From positions 30,360,710 to 30,424,709 of the forward strand of contig NC_065544.1 of assembly GCF_932294415.1 (NCBI RefSeq): 64,000 nucleotides of DNA, given 5' to 3'. The DNA comes from Quercus robur (taxonomy: Eukaryota; Streptophyta; Magnoliopsida; Fagales; Fagaceae). Positions 34,171 to 45,831 of this stretch are shown piece by piece (the first letter of the stretch is position 1; every line of letters starts with the position of its first letter). The notes beneath the pieces are model-generated. The model saw only the letters and a list, made by a program, of their open reading frames with translations. It was not told the origin of the DNA and made no database searches. The position numbers were made by a program, and so were the translations under genes.

Positions 34171-35500
34171 ATGGCAAAATTCACTCCTTTAGAAGTTTCG
34201 ACATGGATTAAGAAGCTTAGTCCCTATTTCAAAGATGCATCTTGGTCTCTCTGGCATTCCTTTCTATCATCATATTAGAGTGAACAAGCTTCTTCTCCGA
34301 GCTGTTACTAAATTTTGGATCCCTACTTGACATGTCTTCCAATTCAATGGCATGGAATTATGCCCCGCTCTTGAAGAATTTGGTGTAATCATGGGCGAGC
34401 CCGACTTTGGTACCATTATTCTTCCCACTTTTGAAGAAGATCTCTCTAACCTGGCTCATCAACTCTTGGGGGTTCCTCTAGCTATGGCCAAAAGATGGTG
34501 CACACTTGATAAGTTGAATGTTTACATGGTTTTCAAGTATTTTTCTTAGTAGGATGTCCCTTTCATCGAGGTGAAGCATTCTCAATATCTCAATGCTTTT
34601 TGTCTTTGCATCCTTGAGAGGTACTTCTTGGTGCATGAGACACCTTATGTGGACGGGGAAGCCCAATTATCATTATCTTGGCTGAAACTCTCAATGGCTT
34701 GGATGCCATTCATAAAGGAGAAGTAATATTCTTTGCGGGGGGTCCTTTCCTCCTTCAAGTATAATCCCTAACTTTTGCCTAAATTCTCAACCTAGCGGGA
34801 TTCCTCTAATTTTTGCATGGATTGCCTTTCTGTTTTCAATCCATCGAGGTTCTTTATATTGTCTTTGAATATTTCTCTATCTTTTTCCTTTTTATCTCTC
34901 ATTTTTTTGCTCAACACTCATTCTTTCTTCTTTTTCTCCTTTAGATATGGCTATATGAGAGGCTCCAGTTGCTTCATCCTCCCACTGTTTCTCCTAGTCA
35001 ATATCTGCCAAAGTATTATTGTGACCATAAGCCCAAAAATAAGGAAATGGATCCTACCGAGTTCACTTAATTCCTAATGCATCTCTCCCCTTTAGGTGTC
35101 CAATGGGTGGTGGAATGGGGGTGCATCACGGACATGGTCAATCGTGGCTTCAAGGATAATTGTGTTCTTTTGGTTGGGCTTTTTCTTTGCTCTTACTACT
35201 TTACATGTCGCATTGCGAGGCAATTTGGTGATCGTTAATGAGCTCCTAGTGACGATAGTTCCTTCCATACCTTGGCATTTACTAAGAGGGTCTTGGGCAG
35301 AATTCGCGAAACTTGTTCACAGAGGATGATAACTAGGGATGTCCGCTTTCCTCAATTCCTCTATCCAACTTCGAGGTACAAGGATTGGTTATCCACTAAC
35401 ATGAGGTTGGTTTATAGGGAAGAGAAGGATTACAAGAAGTCAAACAAAAGAGAAAGGACTGATTTGACTACATTGATATGCCACAAATTTTACTTTTCTG
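34171..35500 (+). pseudogene. Second antisense accessory gene, possibly DUF7745-like, decayed
   Basis: The frame opens MAKFTPLEVSTWIKKLSPY, then after a frame change reads ELCPALEEFGVIMGEPDFG and later LGVPLAMAKRWC, broken by TAG/TAA stops and what look like introns (a donor near 34760 and resumption near 34945 with IWLYERLQLLHPP). A later stretch reads NRGFKDNCVLLVGLF and PTSRYKDWL. The ELCP(A/T)LEEF block is one I associate with retroelement-borne plant proteins grouped as DUF7745; this is from memory and less sure than the PMD call. Function is unknown. It lies tandem to the PMD gene, same strand, antisense to pol. Confidence 0.5.
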
Positions 35501-35779
35501 CACTTTATGATTCTCATGTCTTTTCTTTTGAGTTTAATAAAGGATTGGAAAGTTCCAAATCTCCCATGGAAAAAATTTATTATCTTTTAATTTGAGCAAT
35601 AAAAGAATCAACCATTTTATTATCTTTGCTTATTGTCTTTATTTTTCTTTTCTTCATTTTTCTTTTCTTTTTTCTGTGCCATGTAACTTTTTCCCATGAC
35701 GTTCTTATGAGAATTTTTGCCATGCCCATGGTCTTTTCCCCTATCTTTTGCCTAGATCGCCCTTTCGGGATTTCAACCT
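35501..35779. other. Tat element noncoding DNA left of the solo LTR
   Basis: The phrase TTTTGCCTAGATCGCCCTTTC at about 35748 is repeated in similar form at 36826 on the other side of the solo LTR, so both pieces belong to the interrupted element. No coding domain. Confidence 0.5.
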
Positions 35780-36792
35780 TATTAGGACATATGTGATTTG
35801 ATGTTAGGAACATATGTCAACATTTTATGTAATTGGCTAATCCTTTGACAAAACGCACTCTACTTGTAATTGGGTAGATTTAGGATGAGTTTAATGCTTC
35901 AAGAAATAAGGTTTCAAGTTCAAGTGTTAAAACCATGCAAGTTTGTCCAAGAATCAAGTGAGAAAGTGTAGGATTTTAAAGCTCGACAGCTAGCATCTAT
36001 CGAGGTTTAAAAGCTACTGAAGCTCGTGACTTGACAGCTAGCTCGATAGATGGCTATTTATCGAGGTTTATGAAATTCAGTTTTTCAATCTGATTTTCAT
36101 CCAATCCGTGAATGTATGTTTGAGCTTTTTTTTTTCACAACCCTAAACATAAATAAGGATTATTTTAAGGGCCGTAAAAGGTTATGCACAGTTGCATAAG
36201 AGCACAATTCCACAAGTGTGAAGAAAGGTGTGACCGGAAATCTAGTTTGCCCTAGTTCTTCTTTCTCTTAAAGAAGTTGCTGTGTTTGTACACCGTAGGG
36301 TTTTGTGACCAAGCAACTTCATGATTTTCATCATGTGATGAACTAAAGAACTTTGCAGCCAACATCCTTCTCAAGTTGGTGATCAAGTCGCGTATTGGGA
36401 TCCACGCAATTGGTTATTCACGTTCTGGGAGCCGTGCATTGAAAATAAGAGATTGTCACTACTGAACAAGTCCAATTAGGTATTGGGGTAAGGGTTTAAC
36501 TGTAGATTGGTATAAGGTACTAGGATTCCTTTACTTATAACCGCTTGTTATGATAATAATGGATTCTCAAGGATGGTGACCTTAAAATCACCCGGTGGGG
36601 TTTTTGCCATATAGGTTTTCCCCATTCGTAAACAAATCATCGTGCCAAAATTTAATTTCCGCTGCATACTTAGTTTATTTGGTGATTTCTTTGTGCTACC
36701 ACGTACATTACATGTTAATTTGATTAATTAATAAACTTGGCTAATTAATCAATTAATTCATCACAAGGGGTTAATACGTTTTTGGCCTATCA
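35780..36792 (+). mobile_element. Solo LTR of the Sirevirus-like copia family, with AACCT duplication
   Basis: It starts TATTAGGACATATG (TG mutated to TA) and ends TTTTTGGCCTATCA, flanked by AACCT at 35775-35779 and 36793-36797. It shares most of its length with the LTR at 55962-56869 (GTAATTGGCTAATC, ACTTGTAATTGGGTAGAT, TTTTGGCCTATCA). It interrupts the Tat element between its antisense accessory genes and pol, so it is younger than that insertion. Confidence 0.9.
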
Positions 36793-36889
36793 AACCTAGC
36801 AGGGTTTCTTTGCCTTAACTTTTGCCTAGGCTGCCCTTTCGGGTTTTCAACCTAGCAGGCTTTCTCTCTTTCTTTCAAATGTTATACTT

Positions 36890-39513
36890 TTGGAGTCTAT
36901 CCATGTTGATTAGATGAAGCATCTCTCCTCCATCCAAATCTATGATTCATGTAACACCTCTTGTCATGATCTTCTTGATAATAAAAGCCCCAGACCATCT
37001 TGGCTTCATCTTTCCCCTTGGATTGAAAGTTTCGTCTCTAAGTACCTTTAGGACTAGATCTCCTTCCTTAAGGTTTCTAGGTTTCACCTTCTTATTAAAT
37101 GCTCTAGCAATCCTCTTTTGATAACCCTATGCATGGTATTATGCTCTAGCTCTCTTCTCATCTATTAAAGCCAGCTGTTCATATCTTTCACTCATCCAAT
37201 CTTCTTCTAGGACTTTGGTTTCTACTATCACCCTCAAAGATTATATCTCCACCTCAATGGGAAGTATTGCTTCACTCCTATAAACCAAAGAGTAGGGGGT
37301 TGCCCCAATTGGTGTACGAATAAAAGTTCTATAATCCCATAAGTAAAACTGAAGCTTTTTGGCCCAATCCTTGTATGTCACTACCATCTTGGCTAGGATA
37401 TTCTTGATGTTTTTATTGGTTGCTTTTATGGCTCCATTGGTTTGCAATTAGTATGGTGAAGACTTGTGATGCTCAATGTTGTAGAACTCCATGATCCTTT
37501 AAATCTCTCCCTCAAAGTGGGAACCATTGTCTGAGATGATCTCACGTGGTACCCCAAATCGACAGATGATGTTGTTCTCTATGAATCAAGCCACATGTTT
37601 GGCTTTTAATACATAGTAGGAGGCTGCCTCTACCCACTTGATGAAATAGTTAATTGCCACTAGGATGTACTCATGTCCATTTAAGACCTTAGAGGCTATT
37701 CTTTCAATCACATCTATGCCCCATACTGAGAAAGGCCATGGAGAGGTCATGCTGTATAGCTCACCGGGTGGTACATGGTTCAAATTTGCATATGTCTGGC
37801 AATCATGACAACTCTTTACAAAGTCTACATAATTGATTTCCATTGTATTCCAATAGTATCCCATCATTGGGATTTTCTTGGCCAACATTCTCCCATTCAT
37901 GTGAGGACCACAAATTCCTTGATGGACTTCTTCCATGACTCTTTCGGCTTCTTCTTTCTTTAGACAATGAAGGTGTATACCATCATATGACCTTTTGTAG
38001 AGCTGACCTCCATATAGGATGTATTGCATTGCCATCATCCTAACCAAACAACATTCTCTCTTATCGACATCGTTAGGATATACTCCCAATTCTAGAAATT
38101 TCATGATATCATAATACCAAGGGACTCCTTCCTCTTCTATAGTCAAAACTAAAGACTTTACCTTTTCCTTGTGTACCAACTCATAACTTTGCTTGATCTC
38201 CAAAGGTCATGTCCATACTCCCTCGGGTATATCAACCATTGAGGCCAGGGTAGCCAAAGCATCTGCAAACTAATTCTGAGCTCTGGGGATGATATTGTAT
38301 TCAATCTTGTCAAAGGTTTTGGTTAAATCCTTTAGATATTGTTGATAAGGCTTGAAGTGTTCTTCCTTCACCTTTCATAATTTATGTGCTTGGGCTATGA
38401 CCAAAGTTAAATCTCTAAAGACTTCTACCTCTTTTATCCCTAACTCTCAAAGAGCCTCCATTCCGGTGATACAAGCATCATATTCTACCATGTCGTTGGT
38501 TGGCTTGAAGTTCAACTTGACTACCAAAGGTATGTGAGATCCATTAGTGGTAATTAAAAGTAATCCTATCCTATTTCCATATTAGTTCACAGCTTTATCG
38601 AAGTACATCTTCCATGCCCCTTGTTCGATGTCAAATATATCCTCATCTGGGAAATCTTCTTTACCATTTTCTCTTTCTATGGGTTTCTCGGCATAAAAGT
38701 CTGACACGACACTTCCTTTGATGGTTTTTCTAGCCACATACTTCAAATCGAATCCTGCCAATAGGATCAACCAGCTTAATAACCTTCCAGTTGGGGCGGG
38801 CTTCTCAAATAGATACATTAACGGGTCCATTCTAGCTATTATCCATATCTACAATGGTAGGATGATGTGTCTTAGATTCTACATAGCCCACACGAGAGCA
38901 AAGCATGACTTTTCTATGGGCGTGTATCTAGTCTCATAATCATGGAAACTTTTGCTCAAGTAATACACGACTCTCTCATTCTTATCATCACCATCTTGTG
39001 TAAGCATACTTCTAACCACATTCTCTATGATCGAGAGATAAAGTAGTAATGGCTTTCCCTGCTTCGGGGGCACTAGGATGGGTGGATGAAAAAGATATTT
39101 CTTGATAAGTTCAAAGGCTTTTTGACATTCATCGTTTCATGTATGGGGTTCATTCTTCCTTAAGAGCTTGAAGATGGGCTCACAAGTAAAGGTGAGCTTG
39201 GCGATGAATCAGCTGATGTATTGTAACTGGCCTAAGAATCCTCTTATCTCTCTCTCTTGGGTGGAGGCATATCTAAGATGGCTTTAATCTTTGATTGGTC
39301 AACCTCTATCCCTCTATCACTCACCAAGAAGCCTAGCGGTTTCTTGGTAGTTACTCCAAAGGTGCACTTTTGTGGGTTCAATCTCAGTCTATACTCCTTG
39401 ATCCTTTCAAAAAACTTCCTTAGGTTGGTGATATGCCCCCCTCTATCCTTGGATTTCACTATCATGTCATCAACATATACTTCAACCTCATTGTGCATCA
39501 TGTCATGTAACAA
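36890..39513 (-). pseudogene. Ty3/gypsy pol remnant, Tat lineage (RT, two RNase H, integrase)
   Basis: Read on the minus strand from 39513: RT C-terminal half with YVDDMIVKSKD and LNPQKCTFGV, then FLGQLQYISRFIAKLT; a Ty3 RNase H (VVYYLSKSFHDYETRYTPIE); a second RNase H-like domain (WKMYFDKAVN, GNRIGLLLITTNGS, NDMVEYDACITGMEAL); integrase zinc finger H-H-C-C (HQGICGPHM ... CHDCQ), the catalytic core (WPFSVWGIDVIE; YFIKWVEAA) and the C-terminal GDLVLK region near 37060. Two RNase H domains mark the Tat lineage. Several TAG/TAA codons and frameshifts break it. The RT upstream part is missing because another LTR begins at 39506. Gag is absent from the window. Confidence 0.85.
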
Positions 39514-41210
39514 ATTTTAGATTCATAATCTAGGGCACTTTTGGCATAGTAAAACTCGAACTTTGGACTATGCTATTTCTGGCAAAGTTGTAGAGAATCG
39601 AATTTCCCTTTAGTTTTCAAACTTTTAGCTTAATCTGAATTTTGAGTAGAGAGATATGATCAAAATACTAAAATGTGTTTAGATTTGAAAAATTAGCTTA
39701 CTCTTCTCCAAATCTCTTTTTTTTTTTTTTTTTTAAGGATGTTCCCCACTTTTTTTTTTTTTTTTGCTTATTTTTGGAATCCGCTTATTTTGCTAAAATT
39801 GAAAACTTTTTACTGAAAATACCATAAATAAAAATAAAAGTTAGTTGAAATAGTACAGTGAAACCCATGAATAGTACCAAAAAGTGCAGTGAGGCCATGA
39901 ATAGTAACAAAAATAAGCCGAATAGTAAAATAAGTTGGCAAAAATTAAGCTATCCAAATGCAACCTTAATTCTTAAGCAACCCTAGCTTAATTTTGAAGC
40001 AGCTAACACCTCTATAAATAGAGAGACCACCCAACATTCAACACCCCTTCTCCCCTTAATGCTAAAGAAATTCTGGAAGCTTTGCTTTAGGAATTTCTTT
40101 TCTGTTAAGCAATCATACTTTAGATTTCAGAGAGATTTATTTTCTCTGACTTCTAAAGCAATCCCCTCTTGCAGAATACATTCATGCATGTATGTTTTTA
40201 TCTTGTCTCTTATAAGCATGCTTTTGTTTCTACCATATCTTTCATGAACATGTGTTTATTTCTTTCATTATTTATATAATTGTGTTCTTAATATGTTTAT
40301 TGCATGCTTTTCCTTTTCTTTTTTTTTTAAAAAAAAATTCACATGATTAGTTTAGATTTTAATGCTCTGATTGATTAACATGCATAGATCTAGGGTTAAA
40401 TTCCTCTTTAAGATCTTAGATTTGCAAGAAAATCTATCATAAAAATTTCATTCTTTTCTACTTCTAAAAAACTAGGTCTGTATTCTTCATAAGAAATTTG
40501 ATCTATATTTTTTCAAAATAAAACAATATCTGTATTTTTCATAAAAATCTGATCTTTTTTTAAGATACAAAAACTAGATCTTTATTTTTCATAAAAATCA
40601 AATCTATATTTTCAAAACAAAACCAAATCTGTATTTTTCAACAAAAGTCTGCAATTTCATAAAAATTGGTTCTCTCATATTTATTAAAAAAAAAAAATCA
40701 GATCTGAATTTTTATTATAAACTCATTCTTTCTCAACATGGAAATTTAGATCAAAATTTTTAATCAAAAAATCTCATCAAGCTTTTTCATTCAAAACAAG
40801 ATTGTAGATCAGGATTCTTAAATAGTATTTTAACCCTAGATCTTGAATTTGACATGGCTTTTGTTGCATCTCATTAACATTTTGCATATGGGTACTTAGT
40901 GATCATTCAGAGTCTAGAAGACCGGACTCTGTCCGAGCAGGATGGGTACATAACACCTTCCCATTTTGTAACCTACCCCCGAACCATAGGTCTTGATTTG
41001 TATAATAGTGCTTTATCTTTATCGTTGGTAGTTTGTAACTAGAAAACAAGACCATGTAATTCTTTTATTAGATTGTAATTAGGGAACAAAGCAATGTAAA
41101 GTGATTTTCTATCAATTGTAATTGCTCAAATTAATGAGAACTTGATGTTATTCATGTAAGACGTATTTATTTTTAGTTTTTTCTTATTTTTTTGTAATAT
41201 ATAAAAAATA
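39506..41210 (+). mobile_element. Putative LTR inserted in the Tat RT, followed by a primer site
   Basis: The unit begins TGTAACAAATTTTAG exactly where the RT frame is lost. It has a TATA box CTATAAATAGAG at 40012-40023 followed by a leader-like sequence, and is followed by CGGTGACTCCAC (41213-41224), similar to Tat/Ogre-type primer sites. Around 40430-40730 repeated AAATCTGTATTTTTCATAAA-like phrases occur. The 3' end of the LTR is inferred from the primer site only. A MITE-like segment related to 7985-8235 lies at 39745-39965. Confidence 0.45.
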
Positions 41211-41430
41211 AGCGGTGACTCCACAAAACCCCCAAAAGAGAGGTGCTAATGCTTGTCTCTTTTTGAGGGCTTGGTCTCTCTTAGGAGCAATCTGCTGCCC
41301 CTAATTAAATGCTACTTGATTTTTGATTTTGAGAGAAAAGATGGTGTAAGGTGGAATCCTCATTATACAAAATGAAAAGTTTTGTGTTAATGAGTTCTTT
41401 GTTTATACAGGGCATCAACATAGATATACT
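41211..41430 (+). other. Primer-binding site and leader of an unidentified LTR element
   Basis: CGGTGACTCCAC is followed by CAAAACCCCCAAAAGAGAGG and noncoding sequence until the solo LTR at 41431. No gag is recognised downstream of it. Confidence 0.35.
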
Positions 41431-42813
41431 TGTTGGAAAAATTGGTTTTGCATCTCATACAAAGCCTACAGTGGAAGTAACACAAGGATCTACTTCATTC
41501 ATGAGAGATAACATATAATCTTGAATTTTAGAACAAAGAAGAGAAAACGTACCTTGAGGCAGTAAAATTCAAAAACAAAACTTGAGAATACCTTCAATCT
41601 TCATCCCAATTCCTCATGTTGCCCAAGATGAGTGGTCTCTCAATCAATTCTTGAGTACGTTGATTTTCTTTTGGAAAAGTATATTTCCAAGATTCTATAG
41701 AGAAAAACTACTTTCTCGTCTTTTAATCATGTGTACATATTAACTGCCTTAGCAATTATTTTATTTAATAACTCTTATTAAATAATAACTGATTATCTAA
41801 TTAGGTTAGCCTTTTAGGCCAGCCCAATTGAACTTAAGTGTGTGGCTTGGGATGGGACCAAAGGGACTATTAAGGCTCTAACTCCAATAGGCCTCAGACT
41901 TATCTGTCAACTCTTGACAAGCCCAAAGTTACCATTAATTATATAACAAGTACCACTATGGAAAAATAATTGCACTCTAGGCCTTATTAATAAATTTATC
42001 CCAATACTCTAATATAATATCATTTAACCCATCCATGAAATATCCATAGTGAATAAAGCCATAATAAACTGTCATTTTGTAAACAACTATTTTATTCCTT
42101 GAGTACCCAGTTTAATCTTTTAGTTATTCATATTTATGAAATCTAATTTCATAAAATATGAATTTTAGTAACTCTTTACTAAAGTGACCGGCCCTGAATA
42201 ACCAGTTCTCATTAAACTTATCTCAAGGGGATATTTCGTGTCTCTATATAAAGAGATTATGGATTTCATCTTGAGAATATGTGTTCCCTCAATACTACAT
42301 GTGGTTACCCAACATACTGAGGTTTTGACCGTTAAACTAGATCTCACTCTTGATATATCAAAGTAACCTACATTTCATGATCGGGTTCACTATCCTCTCA
42401 GGATTGAGAGTCTATGAAATTAGAAGTCGTGAGATTAATTATTCATGTGACAATTGTTAATTGAATATTTAATCATACAGTGGTCCAGTTTAATATGTCT
42501 TACACACTTAAGACATATCAACAACTCAACTAAAAGTCTCCACTTTCATGATTAAGACAAACCATCTTAGTTAATGTGTTATAGTATTCGCAAATGAAAC
42601 CCCAATTTTATCACCAACTACAAACTATATTTAAGTTTACAAGGAACTTGTGATTTATATCTTCTGTAACTAAATCACATAAATCACATACAATGCATCT
42701 AAAGGACTATGATAATGTCCCATTAGTTCATTTATAAATTGTCTCATATAATTAAACAATTTAATTATTTATAACATGCCAATAAATTGGATTTTAGGGC
42801 ACAAACCCTAAAA
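41431..42813. mobile_element. Solo LTR with ATACT duplication
   Basis: It starts TGTTGGAAAAATTGG and ends GGGCACAAACCCTAAAA (CA mutated), flanked by ATACT at 41426-41430 and 42814-42818. It is 1383 bp. The start and the ending resemble copia LTRs common in woody plants. No internal domains are present, so it is a solo LTR. Confidence 0.8.
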
Positions 42814-42818
42814 ATACT

Positions 42819-43586
42819 AATCTCAAAAGTAAGCAATGTTTTTCCACCTCTTTATTTGTAGTTTTACTTTATTTTCTTCTAAAGGTAAAAAAATAATTGA
42901 CAAAATGGTGGGAAAGTCATCATCGTTTTATTGATAATTTGCAATGATGAAAGGATACATTTTTTGTTTTTGGGAAATTTCCCCCAAACTACCTTCATTC
43001 TCTGCCTTTCTTTAGTTTTTTTTAACATAGAATTAGAAAGAAAATTGTGCAATTTGATAAATTATGTGAATTCCTTTTGCTATTTTGTGCTTAGCTCCAT
43101 GTCATACTCAAATTATTTAAATAGGGAAAAAATTGTGCCATATGGTTTTTGATGATATTCTTTGGTGGATTTAACATTTTTTTTTTTTTTTGAGAAGAAG
43201 ATTTAAGAATTCTGAGTTGCAAGAAATGTGATTGTAGTTTATTTTAAAAAACGAAGGAGGTCTTTGTACAATTTGAAATATAGGGAAGGACAATGTAATT
43301 TTAGTAAACCTCAACGATGGATGGTGCAATTTTCCCACCTTCCATTTTTGGCGTTCATTAACAGAAGTCTCAATAAATGTGTTTGAAATATTTAATATAT
43401 TAAATATACATGGTTATTTAATGTCTTTGCTCAGATATTAAATTTCTTGCAATAAATCATTGAACTAAAATTATTGCAATAAATAAGCTTGTTTAATATT
43501 TGCACAAATTACTTTGTTTTACATTAATAAATTTGCATTGTTAACTTTCTAGCATTAAATATTCTTGCGTATAAAATGTACTCACA
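42819..43586. other. AT-rich DNA without recognised features
   Basis: Short ORFs occur but none has a recognisable family. A T-run lies at 43179-43191. Confidence 0.4.
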
Positions 43587-43595
43587 TTAAAATAT

Positions 43596-43788
43596 GAGTA
43601 ATACTACAAATACAAACTATTTTAGAACAATTTTACAAACTGCTGGTGTGGCTTTAGCATCTTCCAAATAATTATTAGTAAATAAAAATGTGATGTTAGT
43701 AGTGGAGTCAGATTAGAACTAGTAAAAATTTGTCATATCAATATTTTGTAAAAATGTTGTAAAATAGTTTCTAATTGTAGCATTACTC
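43596..43788. mobile_element. Mutator-type MITE with 9-bp duplication
   Basis: The left end GAGTAATACTACAA and right end (complement GAGTAATGCTACAA) are inverted repeats extending through AAACTATTTTA. The flanks TTAAAATAT (43587-43595) and TTGAAATAT (43789-43797) match at 8 of 9 bases. A 9-bp duplication with GAGTAATGCTAC ends fits Mutator-like non-autonomous elements. 193 bp, no ORF. Confidence 0.8.
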
Positions 43789-43797
43789 TTGAAATAT

Positions 43798-44032
43798 AAG
43801 CAAAATTGCAATTTACGCCTGTTAATATTGGCTTAAAATTATTTTATTCATTTAATTTTGAAGTTGGTCGTTTAATTAGTCCTTTAATTTTGAAGTTGAT
43901 CATTTTAGTCTAGTAACTTTATCCAAAAATTATTTTAGTCTTCTAAGTTGATTGTTTTGAGTATTTTTGGGTAAAGTTACCTAACTAAAATGGCCACCTT
44001 CAAATTTAAAGGACCAAAATGATTTTTGAGAA

Positions 44033-44074
<42 letters not shown>

Positions 44075-45049
44075 GGGATTTTGGAGAAAGATAACATACT
44101 AAAATGACCTACTTAAAAAATCAAAATGGTTTTTGGGCAAAGTGAGCTAGTGTAAAATGTGTTTTTGCATAAATATACATTGTAATTAATTTTTTCATAG
44201 TTTGGTTTTTAAATGTCTTGCAATAAACATGTTTGTTTAAAGAAATGATTTGCTATAATTAATTTTTCCTACATTAATGAATATGAATAGTTAATTGTCT
44301 AGCATTAAATATACTTTTTTTTTGTTTTAGCACTCATTAATATATCTCACAATAAATTATTTTTAATTTAGTTATTAAATGTCTATCTTTCCTTAAAAAA
44401 TTTAATGTCTATCAATAAATTTAGTTATTTTTTAATTTTTTAATAAATTTTAATGTCTGTCAATAAATATGCTTGGTTAATAAATGTAGTGAGTACTTTT
44501 GAAAAGTGCAATGAGTGCCTTAAAATAATGCTATGTCCACAATAGTTTCACACCATTTAGAATCTTAAAATATTTTGAATTAATTGTCAAGTCTTTAAAT
44601 GCTAACTATAATAAGTGATTGTTATGTTGTGTATAAGTAAATGGTACTCCCTTCATCCCAAAATGTTGGTCATGTATAGGTGTTAAAAGATTATTGGCTA
44701 GAGTTTTTAGTGTGGGTTGCTGGTTTGTTAGGAAGTAGTTTTACTATTACAACTTTGTCAGAGGAATTTTCTTGGACGACTAACGAGCAAGCTTAAAGCC
44801 CACAATGTCAGTCCAAAATCTAATTCCACAGTCCAATATCCTTGAAAATAAACAACTAAAATTGAGTTGAATTGGGCGAAAAAAAAATTATCCAAGGCCT
44901 ACTAATTTTGATAATTTTGGTTTCTCAAATGATAAAAATTGCTAATTTTGAGAAACAAATTTATAGCCAAACCCCCCCCCCCCCCCCCCCCCAGTTGAAT
45001 CAAGACCCATTATCCATATGAATTAAGACTTAAAATAAGCTTTAGAAAG
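43798..45049. other. AT-rich DNA with homopolymer runs
   Basis: It contains diverged repeats of TTTAATTTTGAAGTTGRTC (43850-43910), a T-run of about 36 bases at 44035-44071, and repeated TGTCTxxCAATAAAT phrases at 44205-44480. A run of 21 C lies at 44972-44992. No gene is recognised. Confidence 0.5.
44972..44992 (+). repeat. (C)21 homopolymer
   Basis: Twenty-one consecutive C. Such runs are rare in AT-rich plant DNA; sequencing or assembly error in its length is possible. Confidence 0.85.
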
Positions 45050-45440
45050 CGCCCACAAGAACCTATTTTGAGATAAAACATAGAAAATTGTATTGATGAA
45101 CAGCAAAAGAAAAAAAGATGTATACAAAGAAAAGGACTCAACCCTATAGGAAGAGACAAAAGAAAACAACAAAAAAAAGGGTCCCAAATAACAACTGAGA
45201 CATTACAAGAAGTTGTATCTCAACCAAACGGCTCAATAGATACTTAAGAATTTTTCTGGGCAGACACAAGTCGCTGATATTCTTCCAACAGACCCATTCC
45301 TCCCTCTAAAATAGATTTCGGGTGTAAGTGAATGTGTTCAAAATAAAATTTGTTGCATGCATTCTAGATAGCCCAAGCCACCATTGCCCATAAAAACGTA
45401 TGAATCATAAAAGAAAGCTCACCAATTGTTGAAGGCTTAC
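45050..45440 (-). pseudogene. LINE (L1-type) ORF2 3' remnant
   Basis: On the minus strand a broken frame reads MVAWAI, stop, NACNKFYFEHIHLHPKSI, then LLEEYQRLVSAQ, followed by stops. This combination (W-A-I-W-N ... F-E ... LLEEYQ) is typical of the RNase H-like tail of plant L1 ORF2. Only this end is present. The assignment rests on short motifs. Confidence 0.5.
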
Positions 45441-45831
45441 AACCCATGAACTTGGTCCGTGCTAATGGCCCAGTATATTCCAGAAATTAATTTAATTCAC
45501 ACACCTAGGCTATGTGGTTAATTGGGTCAACATTTAAATGGGTTTGGCCCGTTACTGTTAAATAAAATACCCATCAATTTGATTTATGTGAATGCTTCTA
45601 CAAAACGTCATTTAAAAAAAAATGCCTCCACAAAAGTACACATTCAAAAAATGCATATACCAAAATACACTCTCAAAATACCTCACACTTTCATTCAAGA
45701 ACGCCCACAATGTTCATTCACCATTGTCTCCAAAAAACAAAAGGCAACAAGTAAGACAAATGCCTAACCAACACTCTTTCAAAGATCAATTTTCTTTTCA
45801 TAACAACAATTCCTATGGACGCAAGTGCCCA
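45441..45831. other. Spacer between LINE remnant and Tat-family LTR
   Basis: Several near-repeats of CCACAAAAGTACACATTC / CCAAAATACACTCTC occur at 45590-45690. No gene is recognised. Confidence 0.4.
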
